This document shows, one piece after another, positions 35,107-43,358 of a DNA stretch of 64,000 bases. Below the pieces are notes generated by a model. That model saw only the letters and a program-made list of their open reading frames with translations. It searched no databases and was not told where the DNA came from. Position 1 is the first letter of the stretch; each line of letters begins with the position of its first letter. Source of the stretch: Nostoc sp. UHCC 0926. GTDB taxonomy: Bacteria; Cyanobacteriota; Cyanobacteriia; Cyanobacteriales; Nostocaceae. Both the position numbers and the translations under genes were made by a program. The stretch lies in assembly GCF_028623165.1 (NCBI RefSeq), contig NZ_CP117768.1, positions 806,001 through 870,000 of the forward strand, in the 5' to 3' direction.

Positions 35107-35994
35107 ATGCAGAAAAATAAAGTTAGAAAAGCTGTGATTCCGGTAGCTGGTTTTGGTACTCGTTTGTTTCCAGCTACTAAAGTTGTGAAAAAAGAACTTT
35201 TCCCGATTATTGATCAAGATGGCAGGGCAAAACCTGTCATTCTTGTAATTATTGAAGAAGCAATCAGTGCTGGAATTGTAGAAGTGGCGATCGTGGTGCA
35301 GCCAGATGACAAAGAAATATTTGAAGATTTATTGAAAAACCCACCCAAAAAAGAACTTTTAGATAAACTTTCACCGCAAAATCAAGAATATAGCCGATAT
35401 CTCGAAGATTTAGGTGGCAGAATTACCATCTTATTGCAAGAGGAGCAATTAGGCTATGGACATGCGGTATTTTGTGCTAAGGATTGGGTGCAAGATGAGC
35501 CGTTTTTGCTCATGCTGGGCGACCACATTTACGCATCTGACACTGAAAAATCTTGTGCTAGTCAAGTTTTAGATGTTTACAAACAAGTTAATCAAAGCAT
35601 TATTGGCTTAACTACAATGCCAGCAGAGATTATTCATAAAGCTGGATGTGTAACAGGAGTTTGGCAAGATATAAACTCGATTCTGGAAGTTACACAACTC
35701 TATGAAAAGCCTACTATTGAGTATGCACAACAGCATTTGCGTGTAGAGGAAATGTCAGAAAATGAGTTTTTATGTATATTTGGCTTATATTTACTAACGC
35801 CGAAAATTTTTGACTTTCTAGCAGAACACATCAACAAAAATTTCCGAGAACAAGGCGAATTTCAGTTAACATCCTGTCTTGAAGGATTGCGTCAGGAAGA
35901 GGGAATGACAGGATATGTTGTTAAAGGCAAGTGTTTTGATACAGGATTGCCAGATGCCTATCGTCAGACAATGATTGATTTTAGAAAATTATAG
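35107..35994 (+). CDS. galU: UTP-glucose-1-phosphate uridylyltransferase-like nucleotidyltransferase
   Basis: This 295-residue protein has the nucleotidyltransferase signature PVAGFGTRLFPATKVVKKEL near residue 12, equivalent to the GalU G-x-GTRxLPATKxxPKEM. It also has LPIIDQDGRAKPVILVIIEE-like sequence and the metal-binding LMLGDHIYAS near 137. It would make UDP-glucose for glycolipids and polysaccharides. Compared with typical GalU, Phe replaces Leu in the loop (RLFPAT) and the region around 100 is divergent, so another sugar nucleotide cannot be excluded. It follows hemW closely. Confidence 0.8.
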   Translation: MQKNKVRKAVIPVAGFGTRLFPATKVVKKELFPIIDQDGRAKPVILVIIEEAISAGIVEVAIVVQPDDKEIFEDLLKNPPKKELLDKLSPQNQEYSRYLEDLGGRITILLQEEQLGYGHAVFCAKDWVQDEPFLLMLGDHIYASDTEKSCASQVLDVYKQVNQSIIGLTTMPAEIIHKAGCVTGVWQDINSILEVTQLYEKPTIEYAQQHLRVEEMSENEFLCIFGLYLLTPKIFDFLAEHINKNFREQGEFQLTSCLEGLRQEEGMTGYVVKGKCFDTGLPDAYRQTMIDFRKL

Positions 35995-36737
35995 ATTAAT
36001 TTCAGTTCAATTAGTTTGTCTGGGAGAATCTCACTTTTTAAGATGGCTCAAGCAGACAGTAACCCATTGAAGTAAGTAGAGCGATGAGTAAGCACTTGAG
36101 GCACATTGAAACTACACCGTTTAGTTTGCCCCTGGTGACAACTTCCTGTTTTCTTTGTTATTAGGACTGCATAGCCTTAACCGAAGCGTATTGGCTTATA
36201 GCGGGGGTGTGTGGAGCGTGGGGTGCAGCACTGAGTGATCACACTCTCCAATGATTATTATCAATGACTAAATACTTTATTCCTTGGAAGTCCTTTGTGT
36301 GAATTTGAAAATTAAACTAAATCAATCACAAAACTACCTCAAAACTATTAGTAGTTAGAGCCGGAAAGGAGGTAGCACCCAATTGTGCAAATTTACCCCC
36401 CGAATTAATATCAGCAAAACCATCCGCTGAACCATTGGGGTTATAGAAGAGACTACCATTAACGCTATTGTAAACAATTTTCGCACCACTAACTGCTGCT
36501 AAACTATCGTTTGTCACTGTGGCAAAGTCTGCGGAATCTAATGCAGTTGGGAAGACCGACTTACTGAGAGCGGTCTTGATTCCGTTTGTCTGGGGCTTGT
36601 GATGCTGAGTTACTTAATTCGTTGTACCCTACTTAACGTTATAGTCGCAGACTTCACGAGAGAGAATGTCACAAGATATGAGTTAAGCTAAAGTGCGTCA
36701 ATCGGTCAGCAATGAAGACAATGCTTTGGATTAGAGG
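35995..36737. other. Intergenic region with a calcium-binding protein remnant
   Basis: This 743-base gap holds a minus-strand remnant at 36326-36608 (described separately). The rest (36000-36320 and 36610-36737) has no recognised feature beyond a likely promoter region for the methyltransferase gene. Confidence 0.5.
36326..36608 (-). pseudogene. C-terminal fragment of a hemolysin-type calcium-binding protein
   Basis: On the minus strand the frame reads FPTALDSADFATVTNDSLAA, then AKIVYNSVNGSLFYNPNGSA and a final FAQLGATSFPALTTNSFEVVL. This is the conserved C-terminal end of large cyanobacterial RTX-type or VCBS-repeat proteins (DSADFA...KIVYNSxNGxLFYNxNG...FAxL). An in-frame TAA lies just upstream and no start codon precedes the conserved part, so it is a leftover fragment, not an expressed gene. 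Confidence 0.65.
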
Positions 36738-37862
36738 ATGAATCAGTATTTTGCAACGGTTGCTCGCGGATTAGAAAGCCTTGCAGCTCAGGAGTTAGAG
36801 CAACTGGGTGCCCATTCCGTGGAGCCAGGGTTTTGCGGTGTAGCCTTTGAGGGCGATCGCACCCTGCTTTATCGCGTCAACCTCTGGGCTAGGCTGCCGT
36901 TCCGAATCTTGGTAAACATCCATGAGTTTCCTTGTCAAGATGCCAAGGATCTCTATCGCGGCATCCAGACCATTGATTGGCAAAACTATTTGACGCCAGA
37001 CATGACGCTGGCGGTGAATGTCACGGGCAAAAACGATCGCCTCAACCACAGCCACTTCACATCTCTCCAGGTTAAAAATGCGATCGTTGACCAACAGCAG
37101 GAAAATTTGGGTGAGCGTTCAAATGTAGAGCTTCATGAACCAGATGTACGGATCAATGTTCATATTGAACGCGACTTTTGTACCGTCAAACTTGACAGTT
37201 CTGGAAATAGTTTGCACCGCCGAGGCTATCGCCCTGCGGTTGGATCAGCCCCTCTCAAGGAATCTCTGGCTGCTGCCCTGATTCAACTTTCGGGCTGGCA
37301 GCCAAACCAGATGTTCTACGATCCTCTTTGTGGATCTGGCACTTTACCCCTGGAAGCTAGTTTAAAGGCACTGAACATAGCACCAGGGCTGTTTCGAGAT
37401 TGCTTTGGATTTGAAACTTGGCTCGATTTTGATCTGTCCCTTTTAGAGAAGCTGCTCGAAGAAGCTAAGGATAGCCAACTGGATACCCTGACTGCTCCTA
37501 TTTGGGGAAGCGATCGCGATGAGAACGTGATTGAGCAGGCGATTAACAATGCTCAAAACTGCGGCGTTGATAACCATGTATGGTTTTCTCAAATGGAGCT
37601 TGCCGATGTTGTCGCCCCCGCAGACAGTGGGGTTTTATTCTGCAATCCACCCTATGGCGAACGGCTGGGGCGAGATAGCGACTTGGGAGCATTTTACAAA
37701 CTTTTGGGCGATGTCCTGAAACAACGCTTCAAAGGCTGGACTGCGTTTGTCTTGAGTGGCAACAAGGAACTGTCTCAATCGATTGGACTAAAATCATCCC
37801 AGCGGATTGCAGTGTACAACGGAACGCTGCCCTGTCAGTTAATGAAATATGAGTTGTACTAA
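36738..37862 (+). CDS. THUMP domain class I SAM-dependent RNA methyltransferase (RlmL/YpsC type)
   Basis: This 374-residue protein has an N-terminal ferredoxin-like/THUMP region (residues about 1-160, YFATVARGLESLAAQELEQL). The Rossmann methyltransferase domain has FYDPLCGSGTLPLEASL near 193 (SAM binding), GSDRDENVIEQA near 256 and the catalytic FCNPPYGERLG near 303. The N-P-P-Y motif points to exocyclic amine methylation, as for m2G in 23S rRNA (RlmL) or the YpsC relatives. It is a single gene. Confidence 0.9.
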   Translation: MNQYFATVARGLESLAAQELEQLGAHSVEPGFCGVAFEGDRTLLYRVNLWARLPFRILVNIHEFPCQDAKDLYRGIQTIDWQNYLTPDMTLAVNVTGKNDRLNHSHFTSLQVKNAIVDQQQENLGERSNVELHEPDVRINVHIERDFCTVKLDSSGNSLHRRGYRPAVGSAPLKESLAAALIQLSGWQPNQMFYDPLCGSGTLPLEASLKALNIAPGLFRDCFGFETWLDFDLSLLEKLLEEAKDSQLDTLTAPIWGSDRDENVIEQAINNAQNCGVDNHVWFSQMELADVVAPADSGVLFCNPPYGERLGRDSDLGAFYKLLGDVLKQRFKGWTAFVLSGNKELSQSIGLKSSQRIAVYNGTLPCQLMKYELY

Positions 37863-38483
37863 GTAGAGTTCATATTTCATTAATTCGTAGCGAATGAAAT
37901 TTGGCAATACCTTGCAATGCCAATGCATCCCGATACAATGTTAATGCGTCGGCCGCATTGTTAATGCATCCCGATAAAATGTTAATGCGTCGGCCGCATT
38001 GTTAATGCATCCCGATAAAATGTTAATGCGTCGGCCGCATTGCTAATGCATCCCGATACAATGTTAATGCATCCCCCTGCATTAAAAACGCTACGCTTTT
38101 ATGCAAAACTGTACTAAGACAGAATCGATCTGATTTTGCGATTTATGGTTTGTAGTATGTTTAAGGCGATCGCTCTCAACTACTTCTGCTCAGTAAAAAA
38201 TCCATTGCCTCAAAATTCAGTGACACTGGGGATGTGCTGTATTGTCGGGGTTTGTGAGAGCCACGACCTAAATCCGCTCTTGTGTAGTATTGGCTATCTC
38301 AATAGACTCATATAGAGTCAGTGAGATTTTTAATCCTGTTTCATAAATTTAAGTTGAGCTAAAAAAACTTCAACCCTTCTCTGAGCATAGATTCTGACAG
38401 TTTAGATCACAAATGCTTTAAAAAAGTGCCAGTATGATCTGTGACTGACAATCTGCAATTTATTTATTGCTAAAAGGCTATTT
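37863..38483. other. Intergenic region with a minisatellite
   Basis: The gap begins with a 41-bp tandem repeat array (37919-38095, described separately). It then continues with AT-rich sequence up to the small ORF at 38484, which is preceded by AAAAGG as a ribosome binding site. No other gene was recognised. Confidence 0.6.
37919..38095. repeat. Minisatellite, 41-bp period
   Basis: GCGTCGGCCGCATTG recurs at 37946, 37987 and 38028, an exact 41-base period. Each unit consists of two half-units, TTAATGCATCCCGATA(A/C)AATG and TTAATGCGTCGGCCGCATTG. The array opens with TGCAATGCCAATGCATC, which is also one end of the 21-bp array at 43078. There are no unique spacers, so it is not CRISPR. Confidence 0.9.
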
Positions 38484-38750
38484 ATGTCAGACCTATTCAC
38501 CTTTACCGTTACCAATAAAACCGAACTGACAATTACAGAGTTATGGGTATCTGTCGATGATCAGGAGTGGGCTTCATTTAGCTTGGGTGAGTCAGGGATT
38601 CCATCAGGTCAAACAGCAACAATTGCTTGGGCTGAATATACGAATGGTTCGCCCTGTGAATGGTACATTTCTGCTGTATTTGAAGATGAATCAGAAACTG
38701 AGTCAGCCCTATTTAACTTCTGTAAAGAACCAGCTTTAACAATCGGATAA
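38484..38750 (+). CDS. Small acidic protein of unknown function
   Basis: This 88-residue acidic protein (MSDLFTFTVTNKTELTITEL...) has alternating hydrophobic and polar strands, a likely small beta sandwich, and two cysteines (CEWYISAV and FNFCKE). AAAAGG lies 8 bases upstream of the ATG. It has no signal peptide. I do not recognise the family. A hairpin terminator at 38814 supports an independent short transcript. Confidence 0.65.
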   Translation: MSDLFTFTVTNKTELTITELWVSVDDQEWASFSLGESGIPSGQTATIAWAEYTNGSPCEWYISAVFEDESETESALFNFCKEPALTIG

Positions 38751-38813
38751 ATTCTCCACTGCGATCATGCTTGATACATGATTGCATATCGACTCCAGAC
38801 ATAAAAACAAAAG

Positions 38814-38843
38814 CCCTACCTCGAAAGCATCTAGGTGGGGTTT
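38814..38843 (+). terminator. Terminator after the small acidic protein gene
   Basis: CCCTACCT (38814-38821) pairs with AGGTGGGG (38833-38840), including one G-U pair, over an 11-base loop, followed by TTT. It lies about 60 bases after the stop. Confidence 0.5.
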
Positions 38844-38943
38844 GATATTAGAATTGACATGGCTATTTCGCGATCGCCTTAAATAAATTGACAATCTAGC
38901 TACTTGAGTAAACGAATAAAGCTTGCTTTGTCATTTATTTGTC

Positions 38944-39825
38944 CTACTTTGTCGGGCTGAAACAGGTTTCATCTTTACTTATCAGACAAAGCTGTTTCTG
39001 ATCCAGATCGGTTTTGAATTTTACCTGATAAGTTTCGTTTTCAGCAGGCAAAGTTTTTGTGTAGTTGTTGGCTCTGTCGCACGAAAAGTCACGAGTGAAA
39101 GTTGCTGGAGACCATTTAATTGTCATCGTACTGCCGCTCAGACTGGCTTTTCCTTTTCGAGATTTGAAAATTTGCTGGTTGCAGCTGCCGTTCATGACGT
39201 TCATTATTCCCGTAAATTCGACCGTTCCGTTCGGCATAAATTGATAAGTGAAACGCGAACCGTTCGAGCCGATATATGCGCCACTCGTGCTTACAGCACT
39301 GTTTCCGGTATGCGTCCAGACCCATTTTCCAACTAGAGACGAAATCTCTCCAACGCTACCAGATGAATCATCAGCATCATTTGAAGCGGTTTCGCCTGCG
39401 TGTGCGCTATCGTAAACAGATAGCAAAAGTTTGGCTTCCGCATCATTCGGTAAATTTCGCAATTGCCCTACAAATTCTCCGTTAAATGCCTGCCGAATCC
39501 GGCTTTGTTCCTCTTCATTCTTAGCAAGAGCTTGTGTATAATTGGAAATTAAATTGTCAATGCTTTTTCTGGTTCTATCTGGGTCTTTGCGAAACTCATT
39601 TAATTTGATTGACTGATATTCATTGCGCTGTTCGCTAGTAAATTTTGCTGAAAATGCCCATTCGTAAAAAGCGATAACTTTATCAATATCCGATTTGTTG
39701 AGAGATTCGTTTTGAGCCGTTACTAAAACTTTACTTCCAGCAGCCTGGGCAGAAATATTTATAGTCGCTCCGTCCATCAAAAGGATATATAAAAATAAGA
39801 TGGAAAAATATTTGAATTTGTTCAT
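38944..39825 (-). CDS. Secreted protein of unknown function with a lipocalin-like C-terminal region
   Basis: The frame opens at 39852, but the likely start is one of the two adjacent Met codons at residues 9-10 (39825-39828), directly before a signal peptide (NKFKYFSILFLYILLMDGAT, cut near ISAQA). The first half is helical and charged (KSDIDKVIAFYEWAFSAKFT, then RKSIDNLISNYTQALAKNEE). The second half, from about 175 (LVGKWVWTHTG...), has the beta-strand pattern of a small barrel with GTVEFTGIMNV and four cysteines. I do not recognise a named family; a role in the periplasm or outside is inferred only from the signal peptide. Confidence 0.7.
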   Translation of the reverse strand: MNKFKYFSILFLYILLMDGATINISAQAAGSKVLVTAQNESLNKSDIDKVIAFYEWAFSAKFTSEQRNEYQSIKLNEFRKDPDRTRKSIDNLISNYTQALAKNEEEQSRIRQAFNGEFVGQLRNLPNDAEAKLLLSVYDSAHAGETASNDADDSSGSVGEISSLVGKWVWTHTGNSAVSTSGAYIGSNGSRFTYQFMPNGTVEFTGIMNVMNGSCNQQIFKSRKGKASLSGSTMTIKWSPATFTRDFSCDRANNYTKTLPAENETYQVKFKTDLDQKQLCLISKDETCFSPTK

Positions 39826-39852
39826 CATTACTGTAATTCTGTTGACATTCAA

Positions 39853-40678
39853 TTAATTTTCCCAGCGAGTGGGGAGTTTACAGTTCTTTGCAAGTAAGTT
39901 AAGTACACCCCTTCCCAACCCTCCCCAAAGCATCGGGGAGGGTGCGCGACAGCGCGGATGGGATATTTTTGCACTTCACAAACTTGAAATCTGCTGTATA
40001 TGCAAGATTACACCTGTAAGTGTGTGACGCACTAGTTAGGTTGCCATTAAATTAATTGTAAACTTCAGGGGGTACAAATAATAATAAAAACACCCAAGGC
40101 TAAATAATTTGTATTATATTCGCAAGTTGCCAAAACTTATCAAGAGTTAGATCAAGCTATTATAAATGCACTTAATGTAGTGACAAAAAAAGACATTAAG
40201 GCTTGTCCAATATATAAGTCATTTCTGTGCCAAATCAGGAATATCTACACTCAGGGAGCCAATTAGTTAGAGAAGCAGGTATACGTCTATTTGCTGTATA
40301 AAGTTCAACTGAAATTAAGTTGTTAATTGTTGTGATAGTACTTGCAATACAACGGGTCTATCCTAGTTTTTATTTTGCGACGAGAGAAGAACTGTCATTG
40401 CCAAAAGGAACAACGTTCGTGCAGCGTGTCGCAGACAAGCAATCGCATGGACTCACTCTTAGTTGGAGGATTTTGCGATTGCTTTGCTTGACTTCGTTTC
40501 GCTCGCAATGTCAGATTTTGTGATTTAAAGATATAGAAATCGTAAAAAGTTTATGCAGGTGGACTGCTAGTACAGCTTGGCAAAAATAAATTTTTTCTCA
40601 CTAACTGCATAATATTGATTCCTCACACCGATAAATATATAGAAGTCAAATTTCACTTACAAAATAGGAAAAAACATC
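39853..40678. other. Intergenic region with hairpin repeat and transposase remnant
   Basis: The 826-base gap contains a perfect hairpin at 39919-39942 (CCCTCCCC / GGGGAGGG), an IS630-like remnant at about 40110-40270, and a repeat fragment at about 40361-40450. The last shares TTTTTATTTTGCGACGAGAG and AACTGTCATTGC with 56610-56650. The promoter of the crystallin-fold gene should lie in the last 150 bases. Confidence 0.55.
40110..40270 (+). pseudogene. IS630-type transposase C-terminal remnant
   Basis: One frame reads IRKLPKLIKS. After a shift, the next reads YQELDQAIINALNVVTKKDI and KACPIYKSFLCQI. Together these resemble the end of IS630-family transposases (IRKLxKTYxELDQAIxxALNxVTxxDIKAWF). 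The catalytic part and both ends of the element are gone. Confidence 0.55.
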
Positions 40679-41047
40679 ATGAATCCACTAATGCTGAATA
40701 ATAAATTCACACTTTTAGCAGTTTTAATTGCCAGTTCCATAGGTGGATTTGCCATTCACCACACAAGTGTATCGGCACAATCTTCACAGACTGTAACAGA
40801 TGTAACTTTGTGGGATCAGCAAATTGGAAAAGGAGCATCATTTGATACAAACAATGCTGTGGCAGATTTAACTAAGTTTGGATTCAACAACAAAGCCTCA
40901 GCTATTCAAGTCAACAATGGTCAAAAGTGGAGATTCTACGCAGAGAAAAACTTCAGAGGTGAATATATTGATGTAGGACCAGACGAAGCTCGTGGAAACC
41001 TTGGTAAGCTCAATAATAGAATCTCATCCCTCAAATCAATTCGTTAA
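40679..41047 (+). CDS. Secreted beta/gamma-crystallin-fold protein
   Basis: This 122-residue protein has a signal peptide (LLAVLIASSIGGFAIHHTSV, cut near VSAQS at about residue 34). A single Greek-key domain follows: VTLWDQQIGKGASFDTNNAV, then WRFYAEKNFRGEYIDVGPDE and the typical end NRISSLKSIR, which fits the crystallin N/DxxISSxxx motif. Such domains in bacteria often bind calcium and occur in stress- or desiccation-related exported proteins. The start is the first of two Met codons before the signal peptide. Confidence 0.78.
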   Translation: MNPLMLNNKFTLLAVLIASSIGGFAIHHTSVSAQSSQTVTDVTLWDQQIGKGASFDTNNAVADLTKFGFNNKASAIQVNNGQKWRFYAEKNFRGEYIDVGPDEARGNLGKLNNRISSLKSIR

Positions 41048-41204
41048 GTCATCCTCCAATACGGTTCGGATAAGTATTAGACAGCTAGGGGTAAGGCACT
41101 TGTCCTGAAAGTGGAGTATGTCACTTAATCCGGTCTTCTGAATGCTTTCAACTACTCGTACTTTGCACTCTTGGCAGCTTACCGTAGGTATCACATTCAC
41201 TATT

Positions 41205-42842
41205 TCAGATTTTGCGATGCCTACGGCGGTAAACTACGCAATTTTTCAAAATACTTAAAGCCACCGCCTCTGCAACCTTGATACCATCGATACCAGCCGA
41301 GAGAATTCCCCCTGCGTATCCCGCTCCTTCACCAGCCGGATAAAGACCGACTGTATTTAAACTCTGATAATCCTCTTGGCGTTTAATCCGAATCGGTGAT
41401 GACGTGCGAGTTTCCACCCCAGTCAACACGGCATCGTCCATCGCAAATCCTTTAATTTGTTTGTCAAAAGCCGGAAGTGCTTCACGGATGGCGGCGATCG
41501 CATAATCTGGTAAACTCTGGCTCAAATCACCCAAATGTACCCCCGGTGTATAAGACGGCTTAACTGTGCCCAATGCTGTAGAGGGGCGATGGTTGAGAAA
41601 GTCTCCCACCAACTGCCCTGGAGCTTCATAAGTCCCACCGCCTAACTTAAATGCCCGTTCTTCCAAGCGCCGTTGGAAGTCAATTCCCGCTAAGGCATTT
41701 CCCGGATAATCTGCGGGTGTGATGCCCACAACGATCGCACTGTTGGCATTGCGCTCATTGCGAGAGTATTGGCTCATCCCATTGGTGACAAGTCGCCCCG
41801 GTTCTGATGCGGCTGCAACCACTAAGCCCCCTGGACACATACAGAAACTATAGACGGAACGACCATTTTGGCAGTGGTGAACCAGTTTATAATCGGCAGC
41901 ACCTAAAAGCTTATGACCAGCCTGAGCGCCGAAACGACATTGGTCAATTAGAGACTGGGGATGTTCCACCCGAAAGCCGATGGAAAAAGGTTTAGCCTCG
42001 ATGTAAACCCCGCGATTAAATAGCATTTGGAAAGTATCACGGGCGCTGTGACCCACCGCCAGAACCACATGATCGCTGGCGATATATTCCCCACTGGCGA
42101 GGGTGACTCCCCGCACCTGTCCATTTTCGATGTTGATATCTTCCACCCGACTTTGAAAGCGAATTTCACCGCCAAGGGATTCGATTTTGGCACGCATACT
42201 TTGGACGATTCCCACCAGTTTGAAAGTGCCGATATGCGGTTTGTTGATATAGAGAATTTCCGGTGAGGCTCCCGCATTGACAAGTTCGGTTAGTACCTTG
42301 CGCCCATAATGTTGAGGATCTTTGACCTGACTGTAGAGTTTGCCATCGGAAAATGTACCCGCCCCACCTTCGCCAAACTGAACATTGGATTCTGGGTTGA
42401 AGTCTGATTTTTTCTTCCAAAAGTTAAAGGTATCAACGGTGCGATCGCGAACTTGTTTGCCACGTTCTAAAATGATTGGACAGAAGCCCATTTGCGCGAG
42501 CATCAAACCCGCAAACAAGCCACAAGGCCCTGTACCAATCACGATGGGGCGAATCGCCAAATTGCTGGGTGCTTGTGCCACTGGGCGATAACTCATGTCT
42601 GGCGTGACCATCACATGGGGATCTTTTTTCAGGCGCTTGAGTAGATGAGTTTCGTGAGTCGTTTCTACATCCAGAATATAAACAAGGGTGATCTCTCCTT
42701 TTTTACGGGCATCGTAGCTACGCTTGAAGATGGAATAGCTGATCAATTCTTCGGCTGTGATTTGCAGCTTTTTGAGGATGGCAGACTTGATCTCATCTTC
42801 AGGATGATCAAGCGGGAGCTTTACTTCTGTTAGTCGTAACAT
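41205..42842 (-). CDS. FAD-dependent oxidoreductase (COG2509 type)
   Basis: This 545-residue protein has an N-terminal 90-residue region (MLRLTEVKLPLDHPEDEIKS) and then the dinucleotide-binding motif VIGTGPCGLFAGLMLAQMGF near 98. NVQFGEGGAGTFSDGKLYSQ near 152, HVVLAVGHSARDTFQML and the C-terminal FAD-binding GLYPAGEGAGYAGGILSAGIDG follow. All match the COG2509 uncharacterised FAD-dependent dehydrogenases. The substrate is unknown. The ATG at 42840-42842 is followed by the conserved family start. Confidence 0.88.
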   Translation of the reverse strand: MLRLTEVKLPLDHPEDEIKSAILKKLQITAEELISYSIFKRSYDARKKGEITLVYILDVETTHETHLLKRLKKDPHVMVTPDMSYRPVAQAPSNLAIRPIVIGTGPCGLFAGLMLAQMGFCPIILERGKQVRDRTVDTFNFWKKKSDFNPESNVQFGEGGAGTFSDGKLYSQVKDPQHYGRKVLTELVNAGASPEILYINKPHIGTFKLVGIVQSMRAKIESLGGEIRFQSRVEDINIENGQVRGVTLASGEYIASDHVVLAVGHSARDTFQMLFNRGVYIEAKPFSIGFRVEHPQSLIDQCRFGAQAGHKLLGAADYKLVHHCQNGRSVYSFCMCPGGLVVAAASEPGRLVTNGMSQYSRNERNANSAIVVGITPADYPGNALAGIDFQRRLEERAFKLGGGTYEAPGQLVGDFLNHRPSTALGTVKPSYTPGVHLGDLSQSLPDYAIAAIREALPAFDKQIKGFAMDDAVLTGVETRTSSPIRIKRQEDYQSLNTVGLYPAGEGAGYAGGILSAGIDGIKVAEAVALSILKNCVVYRRRHRKI

Positions 42843-43356
42843 AGTGAGGAGAAATTCATACTGTCTATCAAAATCTTAAACAAAATCACTGTGACGCGTT
42901 AGCGTAGCTGGCCGTAGGCATCGCTGATTTCCTTCGGGGCTTAAACAAACGTGAGTTCGATAAACCTCTCTCTGCCTTGAACTTTAGTTAAAGTCTGTTC
43001 CTCTGCGATTCGGCTACGGTGTACACACAAGTCCTAAAAATTTAGCTTGACAAGGCTTTCCTTATTCCCATGCAAAGCATTGTCAGTCGATACATTGGCA
43101 TTGTCAGTCGATACAATGGCATTGTCAGTCGATACAATGGCATTGTCAGTCGATACATTAGCATTGTCAGTCGATACATTAGCATTGTCAGTTGATGCAT
43201 TGGCATTGCCAGTCGATGCATTGGCATTGCAGGTTAAGAGATTTGTGTACACTCTAGTTCCGATTCAGAGAGAGACGGTTTTGCGTAGTAAAATTTCTAA
43301 GAGGTCTTTTTATGATGGCTAATTAGACAGACAAGATATAACCCGTCGAACTCACG
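42843..43356. other. Repeat-filled intergenic region
   Basis: Between the oxidoreductase and LD-carboxypeptidase genes lies a dispersed repeat fragment (42890-42940). A long inverted-repeat element (42948-43358) follows, with a 21-bp minisatellite in its centre. The apparent frames inside the minisatellite on both strands are products of the 21-base (7-codon) period, not genes. Confidence 0.75.
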
Positions 43357-43358
43357 TT
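42948..43358. mobile_element. Miniature inverted-repeat element with AACGTGAGTTCGA ends, carrying a minisatellite insert (copy 1)
   Basis: The ends AACGTGAGTTCGA (42948-42960) and TCGAACTCACGTT (43346-43358) are perfect inverted repeats. The outer flanks match the copy at 47142-47293 in reverse orientation (AAACCTCT, TTGAACTTT, AAGTCTGT, then GACGGTTTTG, AAGAGGT, CTAATTAG). Between about 43010 and 43270 this copy has an additional segment bounded by GTGTACACA-type inverted repeats and filled with 21-bp repeats. It has no coding capacity. Confidence 0.75.
43077..43235. repeat. Minisatellite, 21-bp period
   Basis: About seven to eight units of GCATTGTCAGTCGATACATT (plus G or A) run head to tail with few changes. 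Variants include CAATGG, CATTAG and GATGCATTGG. It has no unique spacers and no cas genes, so it is not CRISPR. Confidence 0.92.

Noticed and set aside
43034-43322. Open frames on both strands of up to 91 codons over the 21-bp repeats, and a CRISPR-like look
   Set aside because: The 21-base period keeps frames open on both strands and gives monotonous heptapeptides; there are no unique spacers and no cas genes.
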